From NCBI RefSeq assembly GCF_018343515.1, contig NZ_JAGYPD010000007.1, forward strand, positions 62,001 to 126,000: a DNA stretch of 64,000 nt. The letters run 5' to 3'. Made by a program: the position numbers and the translations under genes. Origin of the DNA: Bacillus sp. FJAT-50079. GTDB taxonomy: Bacteria > Bacillota > Bacilli > Bacillales > Bacillaceae_C. The notes beneath the pieces were generated by a model. It was not told the origin of the DNA and did no database searches. It was given only the letters and a program-made list of their open reading frames with translations. Shown one piece after another: positions 18,545 through 26,635 of the stretch (positions are counted from its first letter, which is position 1; each line of letters opens with the position of its first letter).

Positions 18545-18594
18545 TAGACCGGATTGGTCGATTAAATTGTATCATGTTTGACCAATGTGGTCTA
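18545..18594 (-). promoter_or_regulatory. paired TetR operators around the exporter promoter
   Basis: Two dyads of the form GACC-N5-GGTC lie at 18547-18559 and 18580-18592, 33 bp apart centre to centre. On the minus strand, TAGACC (-35) and TACAAT (-10) are 17 bp apart. One dyad overlaps the -35 box and the other sits just after the -10, an arrangement suited to repression of the TetR-ABC operon. Confidence 0.65.
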
Positions 18595-18774
18595 TTTCGT
18601 ATTGTTCCTTTGAATAGCCATTTCAGTATTTTAGAAAAAGACATATAAGGAGAATGTCGAATCGTCCCGCGACGTAAACACATTTAAATATTAATAGGAT
18701 AGAAGCTGATACAAGCTCCTTTCCTTCTGCATGTAATATATAGATTTACTAAATAAATTTAAGGAGATAGATAG

Positions 18775-19389
18775 ATGAGCGAGAGAGAGTTAACAAGGGA
18801 AAAAGCTTTTGCAAACTTGCAAAGAAGTCTCGAACAAAGAAGAAAGAGAGGGTACCCTGCTGAAGTACAGGAACTTTTACAAAAGGTAGAACTGCAGCAG
18901 CAATCGGCTCAATGTGATCCCATTCTTTTTGATTGTTGTACGGTTACGTTATCGCCTCAATCGATTTTTAGATTTCCACAAGGTCTCGTTAATATTGGTG
19001 CCGATTTTTTCTTTCTCGATTGTTGTGTTACACCGGTAACAGTTGATGCTGCTACTCCATGCGGGACAATCAGCAATGCCGCTACTGTAAACGAAGTGAA
19101 AGCGATTGGCCATATTAATTATGTTGCATCATTTACGATTCCTACCTACTATAACAATGGCGAGGGAAATTGTAATAGATTGGTCAATCAAACATTTTCT
19201 TGTACGGGAACGCTGAATGTAAATAATGTTTTGTGCTACTCACCATTAGACGAGCCAAATCCATGCCCTGATTTCTGTAATGGCAATGCCCAAGCCTTTG
19301 CTTATATAGCAGATATCGACACTTGTAATGCTTCAAAGGCGATCGTTACAATTGGCGTGATCGTTATTCTTCCTGATTGCGCGTCATAA
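18775..19389 (+). CDS. Cys-rich protein of unknown function
   Basis: 204 residues, ATG 18775 after AAGGAG. Residues 1-45 are charged and helical (many Arg, Lys, Glu). The rest is beta-type sequence with 13 cysteines, including two Asp-Cys-Cys motifs (FDCCTVTLS, LDCCVTPVT). There is no signal peptide or membrane helix. Cys-rich beta proteins of this size in spore formers are often spore-surface or appendage proteins, but I do not recognise the family and this is only a suggestion. It is monocistronic with its own terminator. Confidence 0.75.
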   Translation: MSERELTREKAFANLQRSLEQRRKRGYPAEVQELLQKVELQQQSAQCDPILFDCCTVTLSPQSIFRFPQGLVNIGADFFFLDCCVTPVTVDAATPCGTISNAATVNEVKAIGHINYVASFTIPTYYNNGEGNCNRLVNQTFSCTGTLNVNNVLCYSPLDEPNPCPDFCNGNAQAFAYIADIDTCNASKAIVTIGVIVILPDCAS

Positions 19390-19413
19390 AATGAGAGGTG
19401 ATTTTTTATAGAA

Positions 19414-19440
19414 ACTCCTTAGAACGTTAAGGGGTTTTTT
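19414..19440 (+). terminator. terminator of the Cys-rich protein gene
   Basis: CTCCTTA (19415-19421) pairs with TAAGGGG (19428-19434, one G-U pair) around a short loop and is followed by six T (19435-19440). Confidence 0.8.
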
Positions 19441-19559
19441 CAATTTCTCTATCTGTATCTATCATTTAAACATAATCGATTATGTTCACTCATTCGATAT
19501 ACAATTCCTTTGAATCCTTTATAATGAATCATAGTGCGAATGTAAAGGATGTGGTTTTC

Positions 19560-20291
19560 ATGTCAATCGAATATCAACCGGCCATTCATTTTCAAAACGT
19601 AAGCTATCAGATCGATAGTATTGAGATTTTAGAAAATATAACAGGCTCTTTTGCAAAAGGGAAAATTACAACTTTAGTAGGGCCTTCTGGAGCTGGAAAA
19701 ACAACCTTACTTAAAATATGCAACGGGCTCATATCGCCTACTTCAGGTGAAATATATGTTCATGATCAACTTCTTGAGAAATACGATCCCATTAAATTAC
19801 GCCAGCAGGTTGGAATGGCCTTACAGCATGCGCCAATGATCAAAGGAAGTGTATATGAAAATTTGGCATTGCCGTTACAATTGCGCGGTGGAACATTATT
19901 AGAGAAGGAAGCAAAGGTATTTTTACAGGATGTCGGTTTAGATCAAAAACTATTACATAGAAATGTGAAAGATCTATCAGGAGGACAACGTCAAAAAGTA
20001 TCAATTGCACGTACATTAGTCAATCGTCCGCAAATTTTATTACTCGATGAAATCACATCCTCCTTAGATCCTGCTTCCGTCCAGGAAATTGAAGCGTTAA
20101 TCGTGAAAATAAACCAAACCTATGACGTGTCGATCATTTGGATTACGCATAGTTTGCAGCAGGCGTGGTCAATTGGACATTTTTCATGGGTAATGAAGAA
20201 TGGACGATTAATTGAAGCCGGGGAAAGCGAGTTGCTTCGATCACCAAAAAATGAGGAAGTGAAACGGTTTGTAAGGGGGGAGAGCAAGTGA
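19560..20291 (+). CDS. fetA: FetA-type ABC ATP-binding protein
   Basis: About 243 residues from ATG 19560 (AAAGGATGTGG upstream). The longer reading from 19482 would start before a probable TATAAT -10 box near 19520. It has Walker A GPSGAGKTT, signature LSGGQRQKVS and Walker B ILLLDEITSSLD. Together with the overlapping permease gene it forms a FetAB (YbbLM)-type transporter; the E. coli pair is linked to iron export and oxidative stress resistance. The metal is inferred from the family, not from the sequence. Confidence 0.85.
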   Translation: MSIEYQPAIHFQNVSYQIDSIEILENITGSFAKGKITTLVGPSGAGKTTLLKICNGLISPTSGEIYVHDQLLEKYDPIKLRQQVGMALQHAPMIKGSVYENLALPLQLRGGTLLEKEAKVFLQDVGLDQKLLHRNVKDLSGGQRQKVSIARTLVNRPQILLLDEITSSLDPASVQEIEALIVKINQTYDVSIIWITHSLQQAWSIGHFSWVMKNGRLIEAGESELLRSPKNEEVKRFVRGESK

Positions 20292-21034
20292 GCTTTGGTA
20301 CGTTATCGATTACATTAATTTTTGTGATGATCCCACTAATTTTATCTAAAACGTTCAAGCTTCAATTAGAAAGAGATACGATCATTGCAACTGTTCGTTC
20401 GATCATCCAGCTTCTGATCGTTGGATATATCCTTCAATTTGTGTTTGACGCAGAAAATCTGATTTATATTATTCTAATGGTCACGCTTATGATTGGAGTT
20501 GCCACACAAAATGTACGGAAAAAAGGAGCGGCGATTAAAGGGATTACTTGGAAGGTTGCAGTTACGCTAATTACGATAGAAGTCGTAACGCAAGGGATTT
20601 TAATCGGGTTCCATATCACTCCGCCAACTGCCCAATACATCATTTCTATTAGTGGAATGATCCTTGGAAATTCAATGGTTTTATCGATTCTTTTTCTCAA
20701 TCGTTTCATTGCAGAAATGGAGGCACATCGGGATGAAACAGAATTAATTTTGACGCTCGGGGGGACACCGAAGCAAGCGATTCATACCCAGCTCATTCAA
20801 TCGATAAAAGCAAGTATGATCCCGACAATTGAAAGTCAGAAAACAATTGGCTTAGTGCAATTGCCGGGCATGATGAGTGGTCAAATTATTGCCGGTGCCG
20901 ATCCAATCCAAGCAGTTCAATTTCAGCTTCTGATCGTCTTTTTACTTTTAACTTGTGCGGCTGTTACAAGTGTCATGCTAGGTATTTTATCGTACCCAAG
21001 CTTATTCAATGAGCGGATGCAGCTACGATCTTAG
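20288..21034 (+). CDS. fetB: FetB/UPF0014-family ABC permease
   Basis: 248 residues with about seven membrane helices. Family motifs include RSIIQLLIVGYIL, a TQNVRKKG loop, and the C-terminal coupling segment LPGMMSGQIIAGADPIQAVQ typical of UPF0014/YbbM proteins. GTG 20288 overlaps the ATPase stop by four bases and follows AAGGGGGG, so translation is coupled. It is the membrane partner of the ATPase in a probable metal (iron) exporter. Confidence 0.88.
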   Translation: MSFGTLSITLIFVMIPLILSKTFKLQLERDTIIATVRSIIQLLIVGYILQFVFDAENLIYIILMVTLMIGVATQNVRKKGAAIKGITWKVAVTLITIEVVTQGILIGFHITPPTAQYIISISGMILGNSMVLSILFLNRFIAEMEAHRDETELILTLGGTPKQAIHTQLIQSIKASMIPTIESQKTIGLVQLPGMMSGQIIAGADPIQAVQFQLLIVFLLLTCAAVTSVMLGILSYPSLFNERMQLRS

Positions 21035-21895
21035 TCCTTTTCAGTTATCCGATCTCTGGATGGTTTGGGAAAAAATTTTTACTTATGAGCATTTAAAAAC
21101 GATTTTCATTTCGATCGCTATCTTTTTCGTCTATCTTTTATTTAGAAAGCTATTTACTAAGTATGTGTTTACCATTTTACTTAAATTGACGAGAAAAGCA
21201 CCGAGCCAATTATTCTCTCACATTATACTCGCTTTCGAGAAGCAGATGCAGTGGTTATTTATCATTATCGGACTATATGTTTCAGTTGATAAGATCTTCA
21301 CTTATTTTTCTTGTCAGTTGGGGATTATTTAATCTTGCTAGCGCATCTTCCCTTGTTTTTGCCAAAAGCATTACGTTTAATAATTGTTGCCGTGGTCTAA
21401 GCGTCATTGCTCAAGAATTTGGGTATAATGTGAACAGTTTTGTTGCTGGTCTTGGAATAGGCGGACTTGCCTTTGCTTTGGCAGCCAAGGATGCCCTCGC
21501 TAATTTGTTTGGTGGCATTGTCATCGGAAAAGCCATTTACAATCGGTGATTGGATTATGACGCCGGACAGTGGAGGATCACTTCATGATACACCGAGGCA
21601 AAAGCTAGAGAACGTTGTAAAAGAAATTGAGGCAATCGTAAAAAATCATTGTGATATACACAAAGAGGCGATTTTTGTCACCTTTAATGAATATAAACAA
21701 AATGGGCTGGAAATTTATTTGTATTTCTTTACAAAGACGACGATTTGGGGAGAATTTTTAAAAATTAAAGAAGAAATCAACTTTAATATTATGGACACAC
21801 TGACAGATGAAGGTGTTTCCTTTGCGCTACCGAGTCGCAGGGTGTATGTTCAAGCGCAGAATGAAGGTGACACCCCTCTAAATCACGAATCTTAA
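21009..21895 (+). pseudogene. broken MscS-family mechanosensitive channel gene
   Basis: Three frames each carry part of one MscS-like protein. 21009-21332 gives the N-terminal membrane helices. 21277-21549 gives the pore helix region (LVSWGLFNLAS, then VAGLGIGGLAFALAAKDALANLFGG). 21540-21895 gives the C-terminal end after TIGDWI. The shifts lie near 21290 and 21545. Most of the beta domain that should follow TIGDWI is missing, so there is also an internal deletion. The order and residues fit a YhdY-type channel gene in decay. It overlaps the end of fetB. Confidence 0.8.
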
Positions 21896-21917
21896 CGGTT
21901 TGTAAGGAGGGAAGAGC

Positions 21918-23168
21918 GTGAAAAAAATTAACATCATGATGCTGTTATTCCTTTTCATACTGACGGCTTGCGTTTCAAAGGAGGTAAAGCCCAACAATGA
22001 ACTCCATCCACGAGAAAATGGCATCCATCCTAAAGAAGGACATTCTTCTGCTTTTATCCTCGAGCAATTGATGGAAAGCGCCCAAAAGGGAATGATTGCA
22101 CAAGGTCCGTACAATGTGTTCGATAGTACGATGGATGAAGTGAAAAAGAAGTGGGGAGAGCCTGACAAAGTCGATCAAGCAGGTGATAGCTTTTATGCTA
22201 CATATAATGACAAGAATTGTGTCTTCGGTTTTAATGCAAAGGATGAAGTGGTTGATATTCGCTCATATGCGAGCTCTCTTCATGATCTTACATTTGAAAT
22301 GATCACACATTCTCAAGGACAACCGGCGGAAATGAGAAAAAATAATCATGAACATATTTACGTATATGTGCTTGATCAACAAATCGAGTTGAAATTTATC
22401 ATTTCGAATGAAACGGGTACGGTTGATCATATTTCTGTTTTTAATCCGTATCGTGGTTACGTTCTCTCTATCGAAGGAAAGTCCAATCAGCTAACTGAGC
22501 GCGCTTGGGAAAACATGCTGCAGTGGCGTAAAGAGATCGTTTCTTTTTCGAAAGCGCATGAACATGTGTATGTAAATGGGCCGAATAAAAAAAAGGTCGC
22601 TTTAACCTTTGATGATGGACCGGATGAAGCGATCACCTCCAGCATCATTGATATTTTGGACGATTACAATATAAAGGGAAATTTCTTCTTTGTTGGCAGC
22701 AAGGTCAAGCGTTATCCTGATGTTGTCAGAAAAGCGTATGATCATGGTCATCTTGTCCTTAGTCATAGTTACAATCATGTCGAGTTGAGTAAATTAGCAA
22801 AAGCAGACGTGCAAGAAGAAATCGAACGTGCTGGCAGAGCAATTGAGCAAGTGATTGGAAAAAAGCCAGCCATGCTGCGACCACCATATGGAGAAACAAA
22901 CGAACAAGTCGTAGCGGTTTCTCAAGAACAAGGTTATTCCATTGTCCTATGGTCGATTGATACGCTTGATTGGTCACAAATGGAAGCGGCAAATATCGTG
23001 AGAAATGTTGTCAACAATGTTCGCCACGGAGATATTATTTTGATGCATTCTGATGCAGATAAGACGGAAACGAAAAAAGCACTCCCGTCCATCATTGAAG
23101 CGTTGAAGGAAAGGGATTTTGAAATCGTTGATTTGGAAGTATTGTTGGGTGAAAAGGCATATCGATAA
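21918..23168 (+). CDS. lipoprotein polysaccharide deacetylase with DUF4309-like domain
   Basis: 416 residues from GTG 21918 after AAGGAGGG. The lipoprotein signal ends in LTAC. Residues about 45-190 resemble the DUF4309/YjgB domain (VFDSTMDEVKKKWGEPDKVD). Residues about 210-410 are a CE4 NodB deacetylase: TFDDGPD, the metal-binding HSYNH, RPPYG and the final HSDADKT motif are present. It probably deacetylates peptidoglycan or another wall polysaccharide outside the membrane. The domain pairing suggests wall targeting by the N-terminal part, which is inferred. Confidence 0.88.
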   Translation: MKKINIMMLLFLFILTACVSKEVKPNNELHPRENGIHPKEGHSSAFILEQLMESAQKGMIAQGPYNVFDSTMDEVKKKWGEPDKVDQAGDSFYATYNDKNCVFGFNAKDEVVDIRSYASSLHDLTFEMITHSQGQPAEMRKNNHEHIYVYVLDQQIELKFIISNETGTVDHISVFNPYRGYVLSIEGKSNQLTERAWENMLQWRKEIVSFSKAHEHVYVNGPNKKKVALTFDDGPDEAITSSIIDILDDYNIKGNFFFVGSKVKRYPDVVRKAYDHGHLVLSHSYNHVELSKLAKADVQEEIERAGRAIEQVIGKKPAMLRPPYGETNEQVVAVSQEQGYSIVLWSIDTLDWSQMEAANIVRNVVNNVRHGDIILMHSDADKTETKKALPSIIEALKERDFEIVDLEVLLGEKAYR

Positions 23169-23174
23169 GCAAAG

Positions 23175-23216
23175 CTAAGGGAAGCTCTCCTATTATAGAG
23201 GGGCTTCTCTTTTAAA
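23175..23216 (+). terminator. terminator of the deacetylase gene
   Basis: GGGAAGCTCTC pairs imperfectly with GAGGGGCTTCTC around TATTATA and is followed by TTTT. Confidence 0.65.
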
Positions 23217-23251
23217 ATTTCTTCTTGCTTAATGTTTCGGGTTGCGTTATT

Positions 23252-23280
23252 ATGTAAATCGTAATGATTACGATTTACAT
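23252..23280 (+). promoter_or_regulatory. Zur box (29-bp perfect palindrome)
   Basis: The core TCGTAATGATTACGA (23259-23273) is identical to the B. subtilis Zur consensus TCGTAATNATTACGA. The symmetry extends to ATGTAAA...TTTACAT, giving a perfect 29-bp palindrome. It sits 20 bp before the yciC start codon, where zinc-loaded Zur would block transcription. Confidence 0.92.
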
Positions 23281-23299
23281 AAGTGGAGGAGTGAAATAA

Positions 23300-24478
23300 T
23301 TGAATAAAAAAGTACCTGTTACCGTGCTGAGCGGTTATTTAGGATCGGGAAAAACAACGCTTTTGAATCATATTTTGGCAAATAAAGAGGATAAGAAGGT
23401 TGCTGTCATTGTCAATGACATGAGTGAAGTGAATATTGATGCCGAGTTAATTAAACAAGGAGGATTTTCACGTACAGAGGAAAAAATGGTGGAATTGCAA
23501 AACGGTTGTATTTGCTGTACGTTACGTGAAGATTTAATGATCGAAGTAGAAAAATTAGTGAAGACGGGAAATATTGACTATATCGTTATCGAATCGACGG
23601 GTATTTCTGAGCCGATTCCTGTTGCACAAACCTTTACGATTGAAGATGAGTCGTTAGGCATTCGTTTGGCGGATATTTGTAGGTTGGATACAATGGTCAC
23701 CGTTGTAGATGGCAATCGCTTCTGGCATGATTTTTCCTCGGGAGAAAGTCTGCTTGATCGAAAGGAAGAAATGGGTGAGTTTGATACGAGGGAAGTTGTT
23801 GATTTATTAATTGACCAGATTGAGTTTGCTGATGTACTGCTCCTTAATAAAATCGACTTAATTGCTGAGGAGGATGTGCAAGAATTAGTCGCAGTGTTGA
23901 AAAAGTTAAATCCCCGCGCAAAAATACATACGACTACACATGGGAAAATATCATTGGATAAAGTGTTGCATACGAATTTATTTGATTTTGAGTCCGCTAG
24001 TCAAGGTGCTGGCTGGCTAAAAGAACTGAATGAAGATCATACACCTGAAACGGAGGAATATGGGATTTCATCTTTTGTTTATCGGAGAAATCGTCCATTT
24101 CATCCTGCAAGATGGACACAGTGGTTGAATGAATGGCCCGAGGATGTTGTTCGTGCAAAAGGATTTTTCTGGATTGCGACAAGAAATAATTTGGTTGGCT
24201 TATTGTCACAAGCAGGTCCATCGATCATTGTTCAAGCAGTTGGTGAATGGATAGCCGCCTATCCGGAACCATACAGAAGTCAAATTTTAGCGAGTGAGCC
24301 GGAAATCCTAGAGAATTGGGATGAAAAGTACGGGGATCGTAAAACGGAATTGGTCATGATTGGGCTAGATATGAACGAACGAGAAATCGTCCAATCCCTT
24401 GATAGATGTTTACTTACAGATGAAGAAATGGAGCAGGACTGGGAATCCATTGAAGACCCATTCCCATCATTTGAATGA
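23300..24478 (+). CDS. yciC: YciC-type zinc GTPase (CobW/COG0523 family)
   Basis: 392 residues from TTG 23300 behind GGAGGAG. G3E GTPase with Walker [12 protein letters not shown], the metal-binding motif CICC ([10 protein letters not shown]), ESTGISEP and NKIDL, plus a C-terminal CobW domain. In B. subtilis YciC (ZagA) is a Zur-regulated zinc metallochaperone that supplies zinc to key enzymes under starvation. The perfect Zur box upstream and the Cys-poor L33 gene downstream fit this role. Confidence 0.93.
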   Translation: MNKKVPVTVLSGYLGSGKTTLLNHILANKEDKKVAVIVNDMSEVNIDAELIKQGGFSRTEEKMVELQNGCICCTLREDLMIEVEKLVKTGNIDYIVIESTGISEPIPVAQTFTIEDESLGIRLADICRLDTMVTVVDGNRFWHDFSSGESLLDRKEEMGEFDTREVVDLLIDQIEFADVLLLNKIDLIAEEDVQELVAVLKKLNPRAKIHTTTHGKISLDKVLHTNLFDFESASQGAGWLKELNEDHTPETEEYGISSFVYRRNRPFHPARWTQWLNEWPEDVVRAKGFFWIATRNNLVGLLSQAGPSIIVQAVGEWIAAYPEPYRSQILASEPEILENWDEKYGDRKTELVMIGLDMNEREIVQSLDRCLLTDEEMEQDWESIEDPFPSFE

Positions 24479-24492
24479 GGAGGTGCAAGTAA

Positions 24493-24642
24493 ATGAGAGT
24501 AAAGATTACGCTAGCCTGTACAGAAACGGGAGATCGCAACTACATCACGACAAAAAATAAAAGAAATCATCCAGAACGGCTCGAATTGAAAAAATATTCG
24601 CCGAGATTAAAAAGAGTAACCATACATAGAGAGGTTAAGTAA
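24493..24642 (+). CDS. rpmGC: ribosomal protein L33, zinc-independent paralogue
   Basis: 49 residues: ATG 24493 is 14 bp after yciC, with AGGAGGTG upstream. The sequence [18 protein letters not shown] and the C-terminal [13 protein letters not shown] identify L33. Only one Cys is present and both CxxC pairs are gone, so it is the C-minus form that needs no zinc. In B. subtilis the corresponding paralogue (rpmGC) belongs to the Zur regulon and substitutes for zinc-binding L33 in starvation. Here it is the second gene of the Zur-controlled yciC operon. Confidence 0.92.
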   Translation: MRVKITLACTETGDRNYITTKNKRNHPERLELKKYSPRLKRVTIHREVK

Positions 24643-24656
24643 ATATTCCAATGAAC

Positions 24657-24700
24657 AAGGATAGATCAGTCGCATTCTTCGGCTTATCTATCCTTTTTTT
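24657..24700 (+). terminator. terminator of yciC-rpmGC
   Basis: AAGGATAGAT (24657-24666) pairs with ATCTATCCTT around 18 bases and is followed by a run of T. Confidence 0.85.
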
Positions 24701-24767
24701 TGTACTAGGTCACATTTGTACACCTTCAACGTCAATTTAGTTCATTATCTTCATCTTGATCACCCAT

Positions 24768-24790
24768 TATAATGATGGAAAGCGATTACA
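24768..24790 (+). promoter_or_regulatory. -10 box and cre site of the sugar ABC operon
   Basis: TATAAT (24768-24773) is followed by GGAAAGCGATTACA (24777-24790), which fits the CcpA cre consensus TGWAANCGNTNWCA except at its first base. The cre covers the transcription start, which predicts catabolite repression. No good -35 box is seen, which would suit activation by the YesN-like regulator encoded downstream. Confidence 0.6.
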
Positions 24791-24817
24791 TTTAAGTGGG
24801 TGGTGGGTATTGTGAAA

Positions 24818-25753
24818 ATGCTTGATGGGGCTGAATCGCCTTTAGCACAAACGAAAATAAACATGACTCAACAGCGAAAAATAAATTGGAAAAACATCCT
24901 GACATACGTTGCATTCGTCGGACCAGCGCTATTATTTTTTATCGTCATCCAAATCATTCCCTTTTTAATGGGAGTCTTTTATTCTTTTACTTCATGGAAT
25001 GGTGTGAGTTCGGCCGTTGAATGGGTTGGGTTTGAAAACTATGTAAAGATTTTCACGAATGATCCGGCGTTTTTGAAATCCTTTCTCTTTACAACGAAAT
25101 TTATGTTTGCCGCGGTCATCATTAGCAATCTCATTGGCTTTGGTCTCGCCTTATTGCTAAATGCGGCATTGAAAACACGCAATCTATTAAGAACGATCTT
25201 TTTTATCCCAAATGTAATCGGCGGTCTATTGCTCGGATTTATTTGGCAGTTCATTTTTGTCAGAGGGTTTGCCTCGGTTGGAAAAGTAACCGATCTTGCC
25301 TTTTTCAAACAAGCTTGGCTTGGCGATGAAAATACGGCCTTTTGGGGCATTGTCATCGTTTTTGCTTGGCAAATTAGCGGTTATATGATGATCATTTACA
25401 TTGCAGCCCTTCAAGGCGTAGATCATTCTTTACTGGAGGCAGCAAGAATTGATGGCGCATCGAACTGGACATTATTAACAAAGATTATTATCCCGCTTAT
25501 TTTACCAGCATTCACAATTTGTTTCTTTTTAACGATTTCAATGGCTTTTAAAATCTTTGACTTAAACATTTCATTAACGGGCGGCGGACCGTTTAATTCG
25601 ACCCAGTCGGTTGCGATCAATATTTATCAAGAAGCCTTCCAAAATAATCGCTACGGATTAGGGACGGCGAAATCGATTCTGTTCTTCTTTATTGTCGCGA
25701 TCTTTACGACGGTGCAAGTCATGATTACGAAGAATAAGGAGGTTGAGGCATAA
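24818..25753 (+). CDS. sugar ABC transporter permease, MalF/UgpA type
   Basis: About 311 residues. ATG 24818 is preferred for its spacing from GGTGGTGGG; GTG 24800 and 24812 are in frame. Six membrane helices, with the EAA loop (EAARIDGASNWTLLTKIIIPLILP) that docks to the ATPase. First permease of a CUT1-type importer with the next two genes. No ATPase gene is in the cluster, so a shared MsmX-like ATPase encoded elsewhere must drive it, as in Bacillus. The sugar is unknown. Confidence 0.9.
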   Translation: MLDGAESPLAQTKINMTQQRKINWKNILTYVAFVGPALLFFIVIQIIPFLMGVFYSFTSWNGVSSAVEWVGFENYVKIFTNDPAFLKSFLFTTKFMFAAVIISNLIGFGLALLLNAALKTRNLLRTIFFIPNVIGGLLLGFIWQFIFVRGFASVGKVTDLAFFKQAWLGDENTAFWGIVIVFAWQISGYMMIIYIAALQGVDHSLLEAARIDGASNWTLLTKIIIPLILPAFTICFFLTISMAFKIFDLNISLTGGGPFNSTQSVAINIYQEAFQNNRYGLGTAKSILFFFIVAIFTTVQVMITKNKEVEA

Positions 25754-25754
25754 A

Positions 25755-26582
25755 GTGGACGGAAAATATACGAAAAGAACCTTTCTACTAGAGATTCTCG
25801 GAATCGTTATCGCACTAATATTCCTTATCCCCTTTTACTTTGTTTTCATTAATTCGGTAAAAGGTTTTGCGGAAATATTAATCGACGCGGCCGCATGGCC
25901 AAAGGAATTTTTATTCTCGAATTACGTAAAGGTGTGGGAGATTATTCATTTTCCAAGAGCGTTCTGGAATTCCCTCGTCATTACCGTCTTTAGTAATATT
26001 GGCCTTGTGATTATTAGCTCAATGGCTGCATGGAAACTTGTTAGGACGCCAGGGAAATTTAGTAAGATATTATTTATCTTTTTCGTCGCAGCGATGGTCA
26101 TTCCGTTTCAGACAGTCATGATTCCACTCATGAAACTAGGAGGAATGCTCGGTTTAACGAATAGCATTCCCGGGATCATTATTATGTACTTTGGCTTTGG
26201 TGTCCCACTATCTTTATTTTTGTATCACGGATTCATTAAGACCGTACCTGTCGAAATTGAAGAATCAGCGAAAATTGACGGATGTAGCCCATTCGGTGTA
26301 TTTTGGAGAATTGTCTTCCCATTATTAAAGCCGATTACTGTCACAGTCATTATTTTAAATACATTATGGATATGGAATGACTATCTGTTGCCATTGCTCG
26401 TGCTTCAGGATGCAGAGCTAAGAACGATTCCACTGGCTGCTAGTTCATTTTTCGCTCAGTATACGAAACAATGGGATATGGGGCTTGCAGCGCTTGTATT
26501 AGGGATTACCCCGATTATTATTTTCTTTCTGTTTTTACAAAAGCATATTATTAAAGGAATTGCTTCGGGGTCGATTAAATAA
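25755..26582 (+). CDS. sugar ABC transporter permease, MalG type
   Basis: About 275 residues from GTG 25755, which follows the stop of the first permease by one base; the AAGGAGG site lies inside that gene. TTG 25743 is in frame but overlaps the ribosome binding site. Six membrane helices and the EAA loop (IEESAKIDGCSPFGVFWRIVFPL) make it the second half of the membrane channel. It is tightly coupled to the neighbouring permease. Confidence 0.9.
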   Translation: MDGKYTKRTFLLEILGIVIALIFLIPFYFVFINSVKGFAEILIDAAAWPKEFLFSNYVKVWEIIHFPRAFWNSLVITVFSNIGLVIISSMAAWKLVRTPGKFSKILFIFFVAAMVIPFQTVMIPLMKLGGMLGLTNSIPGIIIMYFGFGVPLSLFLYHGFIKTVPVEIEESAKIDGCSPFGVFWRIVFPLLKPITVTVIILNTLWIWNDYLLPLLVLQDAELRTIPLAASSFFAQYTKQWDMGLAALVLGITPIIIFFLFLQKHIIKGIASGSIK

Positions 26583-26635
26583 CGGTAGTACGAGAAAGAA
26601 AAATATATATAAACAATTTAGGAGGTCAATGGATC

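Noticed and set aside
19482-19559. Longer N-terminus of the FetA-type ATPase
   Set aside because: A probable -10 box near 19520 lies within it, and ATG 19560 has a better ribosome binding site and family-like start.
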